DNA of 51,436 bases. Source: Chromera velia. Taxonomy: Eukaryota > Sar > Chromeraceae. Location: NCBI GenBank assembly GCA_018398765.1, contig JAHBMJ010004821.1:25001-76436 (forward strand), read 5' to 3'. Position numbers and translations under genes: made by a program. Position 1 is the stretch's first letter; each line of letters opens with the position of its first letter. The notes beneath the pieces are model-generated. The model saw only the letters and a program-made list of their open reading frames with translations, made no database searches and was not told where the DNA came from. Shown in pieces: positions 35,611 to 46,523 of this stretch.

Positions 35611-36660
35611 GGTTGGCGGTACGCCGGTACAGCCCCAGCTGGAGGCGGCTCGCCGTAGGGCTCGATGGTCTTAACCAACTCAAACTAGAACTCAAATCAA
35701 ATCAATCAAACATTTAGGGAAATCTGCCATGCATGTTCAAGAAACATTATATAGAAACTAGTAGAAATGTAACTTTTAAATATTAAGAAATCAGAGTGGA
35801 TTCTTTAAAAAGTTCGAAATGTAGTTCAGATTCCGAGTCTTAAGATGTACATACATAATCAAGATTTTTAAAATACTTCTACAATATTTTTAACATATTT
35901 TGTACATATTTCTTAACTTCTTTGTATCATAAGGGGGTCCGTTATAATCGGGCCAGGCTGTGTTGTTTACTAGCTGAGCTTATCTGAGGTCTTTATACCG
36001 AGGTCTGTACACCAATCCTTCCCCGATAATAATAAGGGCCGATATGTTGTGCAATTCCTTGCGTACAGACTTCAGATCGAAGAAACCTTTCAAGAAAGAG
36101 CAGTGACTTTTTCAAGAAAGAGCGTTAAAAAGAGTTCGCCGTGGAGAGCCAAGGCAGAATTAAGAGAAGAACTGTAGTCTTGAAAGCTCGCACTCTTGAT
36201 TGATCCAACGTTAACAAACAGGACGCGCCGCTCAACCGCCTCATCAACGCACCTGGCAGGTCCTCCACCGGTGCGGGGAAAAAACCGAACGAAATCACAA
36301 GGAAACAAGCGCGCATGCGTGCACATGCACGCATATGCACGCATGCCACCCCACCCTCAAACATTCTCCCCTCTTCTCCTCTTTCTCTCTACAAAAGGAA
36401 GGAGAGAGTCAGAATGAAATTTTTCCTTCTCTCTGGCTCTGTTCTTGCAAAAACACGCTTGGTAGAATACAGCTGTATGTCTTTGTTTCGCAGCATTTCT
36501 TCAGATTTTCCTTCAGATATGTCTATCGACTACCCACAGCAAAACCCTGTGACAAGCATCCAATTCCATGCATGATGCATACCGGCCGACAGACGAAAAG
36601 TCAGACCCCTCGAAAAGAGAAATCCGCCTCCCCCCACCCCCGGACTTTCTCTGTCTCCTT
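35611..36660. other. AT-rich to mixed intergenic, no supportable gene
   Basis: Short frames exist on both strands (for example minus 36,090-36,290), but no homologous motif or consistent splice pattern was found. Confidence 0.45.
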
Positions 36661-36672
36661 CCCTCCGTCTAC

Positions 36673-36676
<4 letters not shown>

Positions 36677-36721
<45 letters not shown>

Positions 36722-36890
36722 TGTGTGTGATGACCTGACTCCAAGGGCCTGAGCACGAAAAGAAGGAAAGAAGGAATGTCTGGAGGAAGGAAGGAAGGAA
36801 TGTCTGAAGGAAAGAATGTCTGGAGGGAGGAAGGAAGGAAGGAAGGAATGTCTGAAGGAAGGAAGGAAGGAAGGAAGGAAAGAACAGGAT
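36677..36890. repeat. (CT)n(GT)n followed by GGAA-rich repeats
   Basis: A CT/GT compound tract (36,677-36,729), then GGAAGGAA units interrupted by the phrase tgtctgaagg or tgtctggagg, repeated about five times to 36,890. Confidence 0.85.
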
Positions 36891-37299
36891 CGATCGATCA
36901 ATTGATGGAAACCTTGATGCGATGTGAAGAGAGAGAGAAGAGGAGACCGACGTCACACTAAAGAGACATCTTGAGAAAGCCATAGTAGGCCGACTGAATG
37001 GAGAAACCCAATGCTTGCAAGACACAACACACAGAGAGACCTCCAACTTCCATCACAACCGTCTAACTCCCTCCTCTCTTTCTGACTATTTATTTGTTTG
37101 TCAGTCGATCAGCCGACCTAGCCGTCTCTCTGCGTGAGGCCACTCGTGAGTGTGAGATCTCTTCTTCTTAGGGGGACACGACAGATCGACAGGCGGACTG
37201 TATCGTTCTTTCTTTCTTTCTCAGACCTGCTACAGCTTTCCTTCCTTTCCCTCCTCTTGATGTACACAACAGACTGACAGACAGACAGACTATATGTTT

Positions 37300-37330
<31 letters not shown>

Positions 37331-37773
37331 AAGCAGAGAGACCAGGATGAAAGACAGATGGATGGACACCGACAGAGAAAGACAAGAGAAGAGAGAAAAG
37401 AAAGAACGATAGGACAGAATCAAAAAGGCAAAAAGATCCCATTAGACGATCGAATCGACCGTCTCCAAAAGCCCATGCACGAAGAAAGACGTTGTTCATC
37501 CAAGAAGCATGCTCGGTTTAAATGAGTGCAAGAAGAAAGGAAGAATAGACCAACAGACACGAGATAGGAAGAAGTAGGAAGAAAGGAAGGAGGCAAGAGA
37601 AAAAGACTAATCAAAAAATAAATAGAGCTATAAGAGTACATGGACTGACGCACGGGACCCCAACCGAACCAAGCCCTCCCATGACTGGTTGGTCCCTTTT
37701 CTGCTTCGTCTTGTTTGTTTCTCATTCCCTTCCTGTTTTGCTCTGTCTCTCTCTCCTTCCTCCCATCCGCTCC

Positions 37774-38288
37774 CCAGGGGCTCTGTGCCTCTGTGTCAAT
37801 CAACAAACAGCGATGTTCACAAAAAATAAAATACAATGCGTGTCCTCGTTGGTCGAGCAAACACATGCACATCGCAAAAAGAAAGACAGTTTCTGCAGGG
37901 GCTCTGTGCCTCTGTGTCAATCAACAAACAGCGGTGTTCACAAAAAATAAAATACAATGCGTGTCCTCGTTGGTCGAGCAAACACATGCACATCGCAAAA
38001 AGAAACACAGTTTCTGCAGGGGCTCTGTGCCTCTGTGTCAATCAACAAACAGCGGTGTTCACAAAAAATAAAATACAATGCGTGTCCTCGTCGGTCGAGC
38101 AAACACATGCACAGCGCAAAAAGAAACACAGTTTCTGCAGGGGCTCTGTGCCTCTGTGTCAGCCAACAAGCAGCTCTGCACACAAAAAATAAAAATCAAA
38201 TAGATTGTCTCGTACGCGCACCCAAGACATGCACAGCGCAAAAAGAAAGACCTTTTCTGCAGGGGCTCTGTGCCTCTGCGCCAACCAC
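37774..38288 (+). repeat. Minisatellite, period about 121 bp, just over four copies
   Basis: Units begin CAGGGGCTCTGTGCCTCTGTGTCAA and contain CACAAAAAATAAAATACAATGCG and GTCGAGCAAACACATGCAC. Copies 1-3 differ at only a few sites; copy 4 is more diverged. The unit length is not divisible by three, so frames through it change each copy and are not genes. Confidence 0.9.
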
Positions 38289-40185
38289 TGACAACCAACA
38301 AGCCAAGCATAACGGAAGGAAGGGAAGGCAGACAACAAGCAATCTGGTCTCTCGATCGATGAATGCACCAAGAGAGACAACAGAAAAGACGCCAGAAGAG
38401 GGAGAAGAAGAAGCAGCAGGAGGCGGGAGAGGTCAGCAGTCCATCCACTGAGAGAAGAACCCTCACTCAACGACTGTCTGTCAAGATTGTGAGAGGAGAC
38501 GGGGAAAGAGAAGACGAAAAGGAAAAGGAAACGAACAGAATGCCCACCAGGTCCTCGGTCGTGTTGTCTCACGGTTTCAAAGACTTAACCAGGAGAGTAA
38601 GGGAGGGGGAAAAGAGGGAAACGGGGAAAGAAAAGAAAAGCCACTTCGCGTCGGTTGGCGTCCCTCACACCTTTAAGATTACCGGTATGTTGACTTCTTT
38701 TCCTTTCATTGCACATGAACAAACGCAAACATGAAACACAAACCCATGCAGAAAGAAGCATTTATTCAATTCGAGAGGGAGACTGTGCATGCATTCATCA
38801 ACGAGGTAACCTTCGAAGAGTCAGTCGAATGGCTGCCTACAAGACTGACGACATCATCTGATCGTTAATTGATTCTCTCTCTCACTCTATCGGGTCGAGT
38901 CGAACCAAAACATCCATCAACGACTTGACTTTCCTAGCCGTCCGGCTGGAATGAACACATTGTGTCCCTCACGCCTTCCTACGTTCCCTCCTCCCTTGTG
39001 TGTTTCTTTGCTTGCCTGACAGGGTCCTTCTTGTCTCGGCAGCTGGTCTCTCTCTAAGTTCTGAACAGTGAGAGAGCTAAGGGGCAAAACTTCTCTCTGC
39101 TAGCTGTCCTTTTCTCGGGGCTTCTGTCCTTTCCTCCTTCCTTTCTTGCTTGTCCTGTTTTCCCTTTTTTCATCCCCTCTATTCCGAAAGGACACGATTT
39201 CTTACTTGCTTCTCTCGTACTCGCACCGCGCTGGCTCTCTCTCACACACAGGAGGAAAAAATACAACGATTGCATCACTCGGCATTGACGCACGCTTCGC
39301 TTCTCTTAATCGCTCTGGTCTCCCTCAGACGCCCCACCTGCCTGTCCACTGGCCTGCCTGAGAGAAAAAACAGTCCGACCGAAAGCCCCATCGTCCATCG
39401 TTGATCCCTTAAACGACACACGTCGATGGCCCCTCAAATCCGACATGGGACGCCAAAATGTGTGAAAGAAGTATTCTTCCCACAAGTTGAGATCAAACAA
39501 CCAAATAAACACTGAATGCGAGAGGTCTCAATCGGACCTCTGCCTTTTCCTTCCGTCTCCAGTCTCGATTTCCTCGTTTCAACTGGTCTTCTGATGCTCT
39601 TTTTTGTTGTCACAAAAGTGAAGAACGAAGAGAGCACCGAAGGACAGTGAAAGAGACAACCATGTAGGCAGCTAGGCGGGCTTCTCTCTCATGCGCATGT
39701 TCTCTCTGTCTGTCTGTTTTCTTTTTCTTTACCTGTTAGTCACCCACCCTCTCTGCGTAGTTCTTTTTCTACACCTTTTCCTTTTCGATGTGAACTCTGT
39801 CTTGAGAGAAGAACTCACAGGCACTGAGAGGATGGATGGAGGCGTTCTCGCTGCTGCTTGAATAAATCGAAGGAGCAGCTCAGATCGAAAGAAAGAAAGA
39901 ACAACAGGCAGACAGACAGAGGCAATACAGCAACAACGCCCGACCACCCGCCTACATGTCCACGCACAAAAACAATGAATGAATGAATGAGTGAACCAGT
40001 ATTGTAACCAGACCAGACCAAGACAGGTAGAACAAAACTCAGAGGAAGGCCGAGGAGGGCTTTCACTCGATGATTGAGTGAGGTTGGCCCTTCTCTTTAC
40101 ACTCGATGGTTCCACCCTCGCCGCCTGCATGCATCGCATTCACCACACACAAGTGTTTACAGTTCTTTTTTTCTATCGAATCATT
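38289..40185. other. Repeat-poor stretch without a supportable gene
   Basis: Short open frames occur (for example 38,363-38,734, charged), but none has a recognisable motif or phase-consistent splice partners. The stretch may contain introns or UTR of the acidic protein gene on the minus strand. Confidence 0.4.
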
Positions 40186-40223
<38 letters not shown>

Positions 40224-40310
40224 CATACACGAATGCACACACACGCACATACATACACACACGTACATGCATACACACCTAGACACACATACATGCATAC
40301 ACACATGCAC

Positions 40311-40353
<43 letters not shown>

Positions 40354-40390
40354 ACAGAGAGAGAGAAAAAGAGAGAAGAGAGAGAGAGAG

Positions 40391-40421
<31 letters not shown>

Positions 40422-40426
40422 AACCG
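40186..40426. repeat. (CA)n then (GA)n compound microsatellite
   Basis: CA-rich repeats with CATGCATA interruptions pass into GA repeats. On the minus strand this reads (CT)n(GT)n, the form seen at splice acceptors elsewhere in the window. Confidence 0.9.
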
Positions 40427-40577
40427 AAAAATGAACGCACACGGAGAAACGGAGAACGGGGCAGAAAGAGATTGAAAGTAAGTTGTTCGGTAGGCCCAGA
40501 AGCCTTGACTGAATCAATCAAGGGGCTCGTCAAAAAAGATCACGAAAGAAAGGTTGAACCAAAAATGGAAGCTCACG

Positions 40578-40750
40578 AAGGTGGGACACTGAAACAACGT
40601 GCAAGCAACAGAGAGGGAGGAAGGACACTGAAACAATAACGTACAAGCAACAGAGAGGGAGGAAGAACACTGAAATTACAACGTACAAGCAACAGAGAGG
40701 GAGGAAGAACACTGAAACAACAACGTACAAGCAACAGGGAGAGAGGAAAA
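40578..40750. repeat. Minisatellite, period about 41 bp, four copies
   Basis: The unit is approximately GGACACTGAAACAACAACGTACAAGCAACAGAGAGGGAGGAA. It lies just downstream of the acidic protein's stop codon. Confidence 0.85.
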
Positions 40751-40807
40751 CAAAAGCAGTTGACGAACCCTGACTCACTTCCTCTTCAAAGACACGCCAG
40801 AAGTGAC

Positions 40808-42658
40808 TCACCAGAACATATGGCCTTCCAATCTCTCACCATCATCGTCAGATTCTTCTCTGTCTCTCCATTCACTCCTTCTGAAGAAGAAACCAGGTTG
40901 GGTTGTTGGAGGGCGTTTGCTCTCTGCAGGTCTTTGTGCACCTGGCTGTACACCCCGAACCGCCATGTCTCGATACAACCGTTTCCAACTTTCCACAAAT
41001 CGGACATCGTTCAAACCAAACACGGGACCCATGATGTCATCTCGAAAACAAACCGCCTTGCGACGCCCCGACGACGTCTGACGTCGGCCCAGGGCCTCTA
41101 AAGAAGAGCCCGAGAGAGGGCTGACCATCCGGCAGATTGGCTGCTGTTGCACAGAGCCTTCCTCCTCCTCTTCCTCTTCTTGCTCTTTCTCTCCGTCGAC
41201 CTCTCCGTCCTTCATTTCTACAGTTTCTTCTCCATCCTCTGACCTTCTCTCTTCCTCTGCACTCCCTTCATCTTCTTCTTCCTCCTCCCTCCTCTCCCCT
41301 TCTTCTGCAGTCTCGTCTTTTGGAGAGCACAAAAGAACCCAGTCTTCTCCCTTCTCCTCATCTTTCTCGTCTCTTCCTTCCTCACAGAAGACAGACGAAG
41401 AGGCACACGCACCCGTGCCCTCCACCTTCTCACGACGGGAGACGGTGGTCAGCGGTGCACTTGCCAACTCTCCTTCTCTCTCTGTGTATGTCCTGACAAC
41501 CCCCCCATCTTCTTTTTTCCTTTCTTCCTTGACTTTCCACACCTGCTCGTCTATGTGTTGGTCAGACTCAGTCTGAGGGTGAGAGAACACAGCGGAAATC
41601 TCCCTGTCTATGTGTCTCTCGTCAGAAAGTCCCCTCTCTATCTCGAGCTGACGTGAAGAACTCAGACAGAAAACCTCCCCGCAACGCTCCCTATCTCTTC
41701 TCTGTCCGCCACACGGTGACACGCCTACCTCACCTCCCGACGCTGCCACCCCTTCCCGTGCAACGTGCCAGTGAGGAGAGCAGGAGGGCAGAAGGGTCGA
41801 GGGAGGCGACACCCTCTCTGTGTCTGTATCTGTCACTGACTGTCCTAGCCCGCCCCTTCCTCCTCCTTCCCCTGTCAGCGGCAGGAGGCAGGAGTAGGAG
41901 GGACAGGTGGAGGCAGAGGCGGAAGAGCCTGAAGAAAACAGCTTCAAAATTGTTTCGTTCTGGAAAGGGTCGATTGGGAGCTTCTCACTGTCTTCATCAT
42001 GCTTCTTCATGCCTCCTGGAAAAGCTGAGGAAGGGGACAGGGCCGGGCGGAGATCGGGAGACAATATGTGTGTCGGCGAGGGATCAGGGGCAGGCATGAT
42101 AAGGATTTGGGGAGGAGAAGAAGAAGGGAAGAAAGGAGGGGGTTGGTGTCCTTGTGAGTCCGTCTGGAGACCAGGTTGGGTGGGAGAAGAGTTTGGGCAC
42201 AGGGGGGGAGATTCGTGATCGGAATGAATTTGACCTTCTCTTTTCCCTTGCGTGCTTCTCTTCTCCTGGCGGTGGTCCTCGGACTGTTGTGTTCCTTTTC
42301 TCTTACTCCTCTTGGAGTGAGAAGGGCTTCTTCTTGAGGACTTGAAGAGAAGACGAAAGAGAGAACAGAAAGCGCCCACGCGCTCTTTGTCCTCCTTTGG
42401 GTTTTGGGGAAAGGGAAAGTTTGAGGCATCAGAAGAAGACTCGTCTTCCTCTTCTGCTGATCGGTGGGGGAGGGAGGGGGGTCGCGGTGTGGGGGCTCTT
42501 CTGATTTTCCTCACTGCTCGGTCGTCTTCACTGTCGTCTCTGTCTCCTTCCATTCTCCTTTCACTGCACACAGGTTCAGGGAGCATGACCGTCTTTCGCC
42601 TTCCCTCGTCTGCGAACCTTTTCCTCATGGCCTGTTTCCTTGTCGCGTGCTCTTCCAT
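40808..42658 (-). CDS. Acidic low-complexity protein with C-terminal PP1-docking (RVxF) motif
   Basis: A 616-codon frame from ATG at 42658. Most of it is Ser/Pro/Glu-rich and looks disordered, with long Glu runs at about residues 430-505. The only ordered-looking part is near the end: RRKAVCFRDDIMGPVFGLNDV followed by RFVESWKRLYRDMAVRG. KAVCF fits the protein phosphatase 1 docking consensus (K/R-x-V/I-x-F/W). An RVxF followed by a W..L.RD helix after a long acidic region recalls PPP1R15 (GADD34/CReP), which targets PP1 to phosphorylated eIF2-alpha. That similarity is short and unproven. The TGA stop lies inside TTCTGGTGAGTCAC, a perfect 5' splice donor, so the protein may continue in downstream exons. 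It is head-to-head with the MYND-SPRY gene. Confidence 0.65.
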   Translation of the reverse strand: MEEHATRKQAMRKRFADEGRRKTVMLPEPVCSERRMEGDRDDSEDDRAVRKIRRAPTPRPPSLPHRSAEEEDESSSDASNFPFPQNPKEDKERVGAFCSLFRLLFKSSRRSPSHSKRSKRKGTQQSEDHRQEKRSTQGKREGQIHSDHESPPLCPNSSPTQPGLQTDSQGHQPPPFFPSSSPPQILIMPAPDPSPTHILSPDLRPALSPSSAFPGGMKKHDEDSEKLPIDPFQNETILKLFSSGSSASASTCPSYSCLLPLTGEGGGRGGLGQSVTDTDTERVSPPSTLLPSCSPHWHVAREGVAASGGEVGVSPCGGQRRDRERCGEVFCLSSSRQLEIERGLSDERHIDREISAVFSHPQTESDQHIDEQVWKVKEERKKEDGGVVRTYTEREGELASAPLTTVSRREKVEGTGACASSSVFCEEGRDEKDEEKGEDWVLLCSPKDETAEEGERREEEEEDEGSAEEERRSEDGEETVEMKDGEVDGEKEQEEEEEEEGSVQQQPICRMVSPLSGSSLEALGRRQTSSGRRKAVCFRDDIMGPVFGLNDVRFVESWKRLYRDMAVRGVQPGAQRPAESKRPPTTQPGFFFRRSEWRDREESDDDGERLEGHMFW

Positions 42659-43594
42659 GTCTGTACTTCAATTCCGGAAGAGTTGAGGGGACGCAGTCTG
42701 CTGTGTTGCGGGAAGGAAGCTCTTCTGGTGGGCGGTCAGCTGAACAGTATGCCGAAGTCCAGGGCTAAAAATGCTATTTGAACATGCCCTGCGTGACTGT
42801 ATGCGAACACCAAATCAGCAGATCTTGAAATAGTAGGAGGAAAGCGTCTCCGAGGAAAAATATCTCAATCACTCATTTCAGGATGCGGCCCGCTCGGGAA
42901 GAAGGAAGGAAGCGCTGTTCAAACGTCTACCGTGAGTTTATACACACAAACCCTTCAATTCCATCCTGCATGTCCCTCTGGCTGGGGCGGTGTTTGATCA
43001 GGAACGAACAGGTCGATCGATCAAGAGCTAGCCTTCAAACTTCATGCAGAGCCTGACACTGCTGACGTACAGCTATAGTTGCTTTCCGCGCGCGATTATA
43101 TTTTCAGCGCGCGCGTCCCCAACCGCGGCGCCGTGCGAAAGACTTGAGTGCATGCCCCGGCATGCCCCCTTGCGTTGAGTGCGCGTGGCCGGGGCCTGGC
43201 TGAGGGATTGTTCCCAAGAGGTGTCCCTGCAAAGCTGGACGGTTTCTGTCCCGGTGAGTTCCCAATATATTTCCTTGCTGTGCAGCCTTTCTGAGTGCGT
43301 TGCGTGGTGTGGAATTATTTGAAAGCAAGAAGAAGGTGAACCGGCAGGCTTTGAATTCTCTTGTGTGTATCGTGGACTCGGCGTGGCTCAGGGTAGACGG
43401 TGGATGGGCCGAAGTCCTGCAACTCATCACAGTCAAATTGGAACGATTTGCGTCAGCCAGGCTGTCATCAGTTCACTCTCACTTTTGACGCCTACCAGCC
43501 TTTGTTGTGCTTTTGCCGCGGCTTTCGTGACAGAGCGCTTCTACTTTGGAGACGGGGAGACGGGGAGACGGTGTTTTCAACTCCTCGGTCGAAA
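42659..43594. promoter_or_regulatory. Divergent promoter region with CG islands near 43,088-43,138
   Basis: Lies between the acidic protein (-) and the MYND-SPRY gene (+). It contains CCGCGCGCGATTATATTTTCAGCGCGCGCG and CCGCGGCGCCGTGCG. The CG-rich block matches the other head-to-head intervals. No full TGCATGCA is seen, only a partial CTTCATGCAG nearby. Confidence 0.45.
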
Positions 43595-45137
43595 ATGGAC
43601 ACTCTGGTGAAGGACATGACTGAGCATCTGGATTCGGGGTGTCGTAACCCCCTTCCAAAGCGTACGGCAGCAGTTCTTAAACGCATAAATGCAGGGGAGG
43701 GGCCAGATGCCGAAGGGTCTATTCCAGTTGTTGGAGACGCCTCTGTCACAGAGCACCTGTGCGCTCTTTGTAGGAAAAAGGCAACGAACCTTTGTTCAAA
43801 ATGCCAGGTGGTTAGGTACTGCAGTAGAGAATGCATGTCAGAAAGCTCACGGGAAACTCGTGCACAAAAACCAGTGCCAACAGTACTTGGAAGCCCAGGG
43901 AGAGACACGGCAGACGATCTCTGGCGCGTTCAACGAAGAGGTGCACGTGCTGAACGGCCGGGTACTTCACAGCACCTCTTCTCGCCTCAGGAAGAAGACC
44001 ACTGTGCCCGTGTCCTCCAGACACTTCGAGTGGGACCCAAATGTGTGAGAACACTCTCGCCCAGTAATCACAGAAGAAAGGCGGACAGTCAAGTGTATGC
44101 AGGCAGAAACTTCTTTCTGTACCATTCGACCGTTTGATGCGACGCATCAGACTGCCAGCGTTCGCATCGGTCTGTGTACTCCCGATGCCGCCATTGGTGT
44201 CTGCGTGAAGCGACGGGGCCGTATTGCGGATTGGTGGAAGTACATGGCGAGTGGTCGGAGGGGCCCCGCCACTTATGGCGCTGCCTTCAAAACCGGACAG
44301 CTTGTCACTGTATGCGTGCGAGGTCGGGAGTTGTCCTTCCTTGTCGACGGAAAGTCGCAAGGCGTTGCTTTCTCTGAAGTGGGGATGGATGGAGAACCCA
44401 TTTTTCTTCGGTGTTACCTGGTGAATCCGATGAGTGCACACTCCATGTTCGAGCAGCTCTTGAGCTCGATGGGCGTGCCACGCTCCAGGGACAGGATGAA
44501 GAAAGGTGAGGTCTTGCTGCAGAGGAGCAGAGGTCTTTTCTTAAGCTCGAAGAATCAGAGGCAGAGATTGACAGTTCTGCACTGTCAGCGTGAGCGTTTG
44601 AATCAAAGTCCCTGCTCCTCGATACCTACTTTCTTTCTCTCTCTTCTGCATTTTATCTTCTGTCAGAGAGGAGAACAGACTGATTGCTTTCCTTTCCTCC
44701 GCCGTGTACTTTTCTCCTCTTCTCATTTTGTTTCTTTCTTGACAGGACTACCTTGCAAAAAAAAAGGAAATGAAAGATGCAGAGAGTTCAGGAAAGGAAA
44801 AGCAGAGACAGGAGGGTCTTCATGCATGCAGGGGTTCCACGAATGTGCATTAATGCAGTGGGAGTTTCTTTGTCTGACATCCTCCTTGCCACGTGCAGTC
44901 CATTTATGTACCTGCAATTTTCAGAACAGAACTTGCAGCTTTCAGAACGGAAAGAGGGAAAAAGAGGCCAAAAAGGAAGTAGCTGCACATCTCCCCAGTT
45001 CTTCTGTGTGTTGCATTCTCCCTTCCTCTTTTTCTCTCAGTGCTTTGGAATAGAAAAAGCGAGAAGGAATTCTTGGCACGCCTCGTGTGTTGTCTTTTGT
45101 TTTGGAACCAAATGGAGGGACAGCCACGAAGAGAGAC

Positions 45138-45182
<45 letters not shown>

Positions 45183-45359
45183 CATTCAGAGATTGACAGA
45201 AACAGAAGGGAATTCAATCGGGGACTCGTCGGGCAGGGGAAGAAAAAAGAACAAAAAGGGATCAACTGATTGCGGAATTTCCAGGAACAGGAAGTTGCGC
45301 TACTGAGGAAACGAACTGGACCCGACTGGACCATCATTCCGAACATGCACTGCTACTAG
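43595..45359 (+). CDS. MYND zinc finger-SPRY protein with coiled-coil tail, interrupted frame
   Basis: ATG at 43595. MYND finger at 43,755-43,880: CALCRKKATNLCSKC, then YCSREC, a frame change, and QKAHGKLVHKNQC. The frame change is explained by four extra bases in GAATGCATGTCAG, where GAATGTCAG would read EC-Q. All expected zinc ligands are present if that is ignored. The SPRY-like domain (about 43,960-44,470) includes RHFEWDPNV, ITEERRTVK, RIGLCTPDAAIGVCV, GRELSFLVDGKSQGVAF and PIFLRCYLVNP. An in-frame TGA (44046-44048) follows WDPNV. Charged helical exons follow (44,522-44,589; from 44,746), and a last exon 45285-45359 ends RTGPDWTIIPNMHCY-stop. MYND and SPRY both bind proteins; the partner is unknown. 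Two disruptions suggest a decaying gene or assembly errors. Confidence 0.7.
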
Positions 45360-46523
45360 TGTCGGACCACTGCATTGTGTCAGAGGTGTTTTGTATTATT
45401 TAAATTTGTTCAGTCGCCTTCGCAGCTTTGACCCGCCTTGGAAGAAAACAGGGCGGTAACTTGAAAAGACCTCATAAGGGTTTGCATGCTGCCCTAGCAG
45501 ATGCTGCCATGGCAGTGCTGCATTGTTGTATGCATATGTTTCTAGATATGTTGTTAGTACATCATTAATATTTCATCATAAAAAATTGCAGTGACAGACT
45601 GGCCGCAGTCAGTATGCTAGTCACTAGCTTCGCAACTACTGATAGCTACTGCCTAAAACGTTTTCTAGAACGTTTCAAATTAAACTTTCAATCAATTTAG
45701 AACTTTATTATTATGTAAGGTTTTAAAACAACTAGCTAGACAAATAGACCATACATGATATACATAGTAATCATTGTGATCAAAAATATGATTATACTTG
45801 ATTATTCAGCTATAGCTGGAATTAGATCGATTGTTCTATATGTCCTACCCTGCAGATATAGCTAAGATTTTAAGCTAGATTTTAAGCTAGGAATGCAGCG
45901 GATTTTAACTGGGGGTTTGGAGAATTTGATGGCAGTTTAGTTAGAAATCTAACAATTAGTAACAAACTATTAGAGAAGGAGTCAATTCAATTCATTAGAT
46001 TAAGAATATTACTACTGAATTAGAGCTAGGATTTTGAAATTCCGAGTCTAGCATTTTTTGAAAAAGTATGAGTTTTTGAAGGTTAATTTTTCGTCGACTA
46101 TCATTATCAAAGGTTTCTATTTCTATATACATATACACTGTCAGAAGGTCCACAGCTTTGAAGTCTCAGAAGGGTTCCTTTCTTCAGGTTTCTTTCCCTT
46201 CCCCACATGCATATCATATAAAGAGAGCAACACACCGCAACCATTCATTCTCTCTCTCTAGTTCCAAATATGTTCTATGAATCACCATGCCTTGTTGGAT
46301 CAATCCTTTTGTATTGCACGTCACCGCCAGCAGCGACATCTGACTGCTTGACACAGAAAGGAGGCTAGGTTCTTTAGGTGACCCACGCACATCGCCAGGA
46401 TGACTGCCTCCCTCTGTGCATCATCTCCAGCAGTAACTTCATACATCAGCCAGTAATGATGACTGAGTCTGAGGTAGTACCGTTCCGGTTTTTAAACCGT
46501 TGCGAGTCAGTTCGATCAGAGAA
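45360..46523. other. AT-rich convergent intergenic region, no gene seen
   Basis: Lies between the 3' ends of the MYND-SPRY gene (+) and the Kazal gene (-). It is AT-rich, with short repeats such as taagctagattttaagctagg (45,868-45,892). No coding or RNA gene was recognised. Confidence 0.6.

Noticed and set aside
36090-36364. Minus-strand frames that might be a terminal exon of the acidic protein gene
   Set aside because: No acceptor joins them in phase with the GTGAGT donor, and no recognisable motif is present.
37715-38451. Plus and minus frames over the 121-bp repeats
   Set aside because: The period is not a multiple of three; the apparent repeat peptide is a coincidence of overlapping frames.
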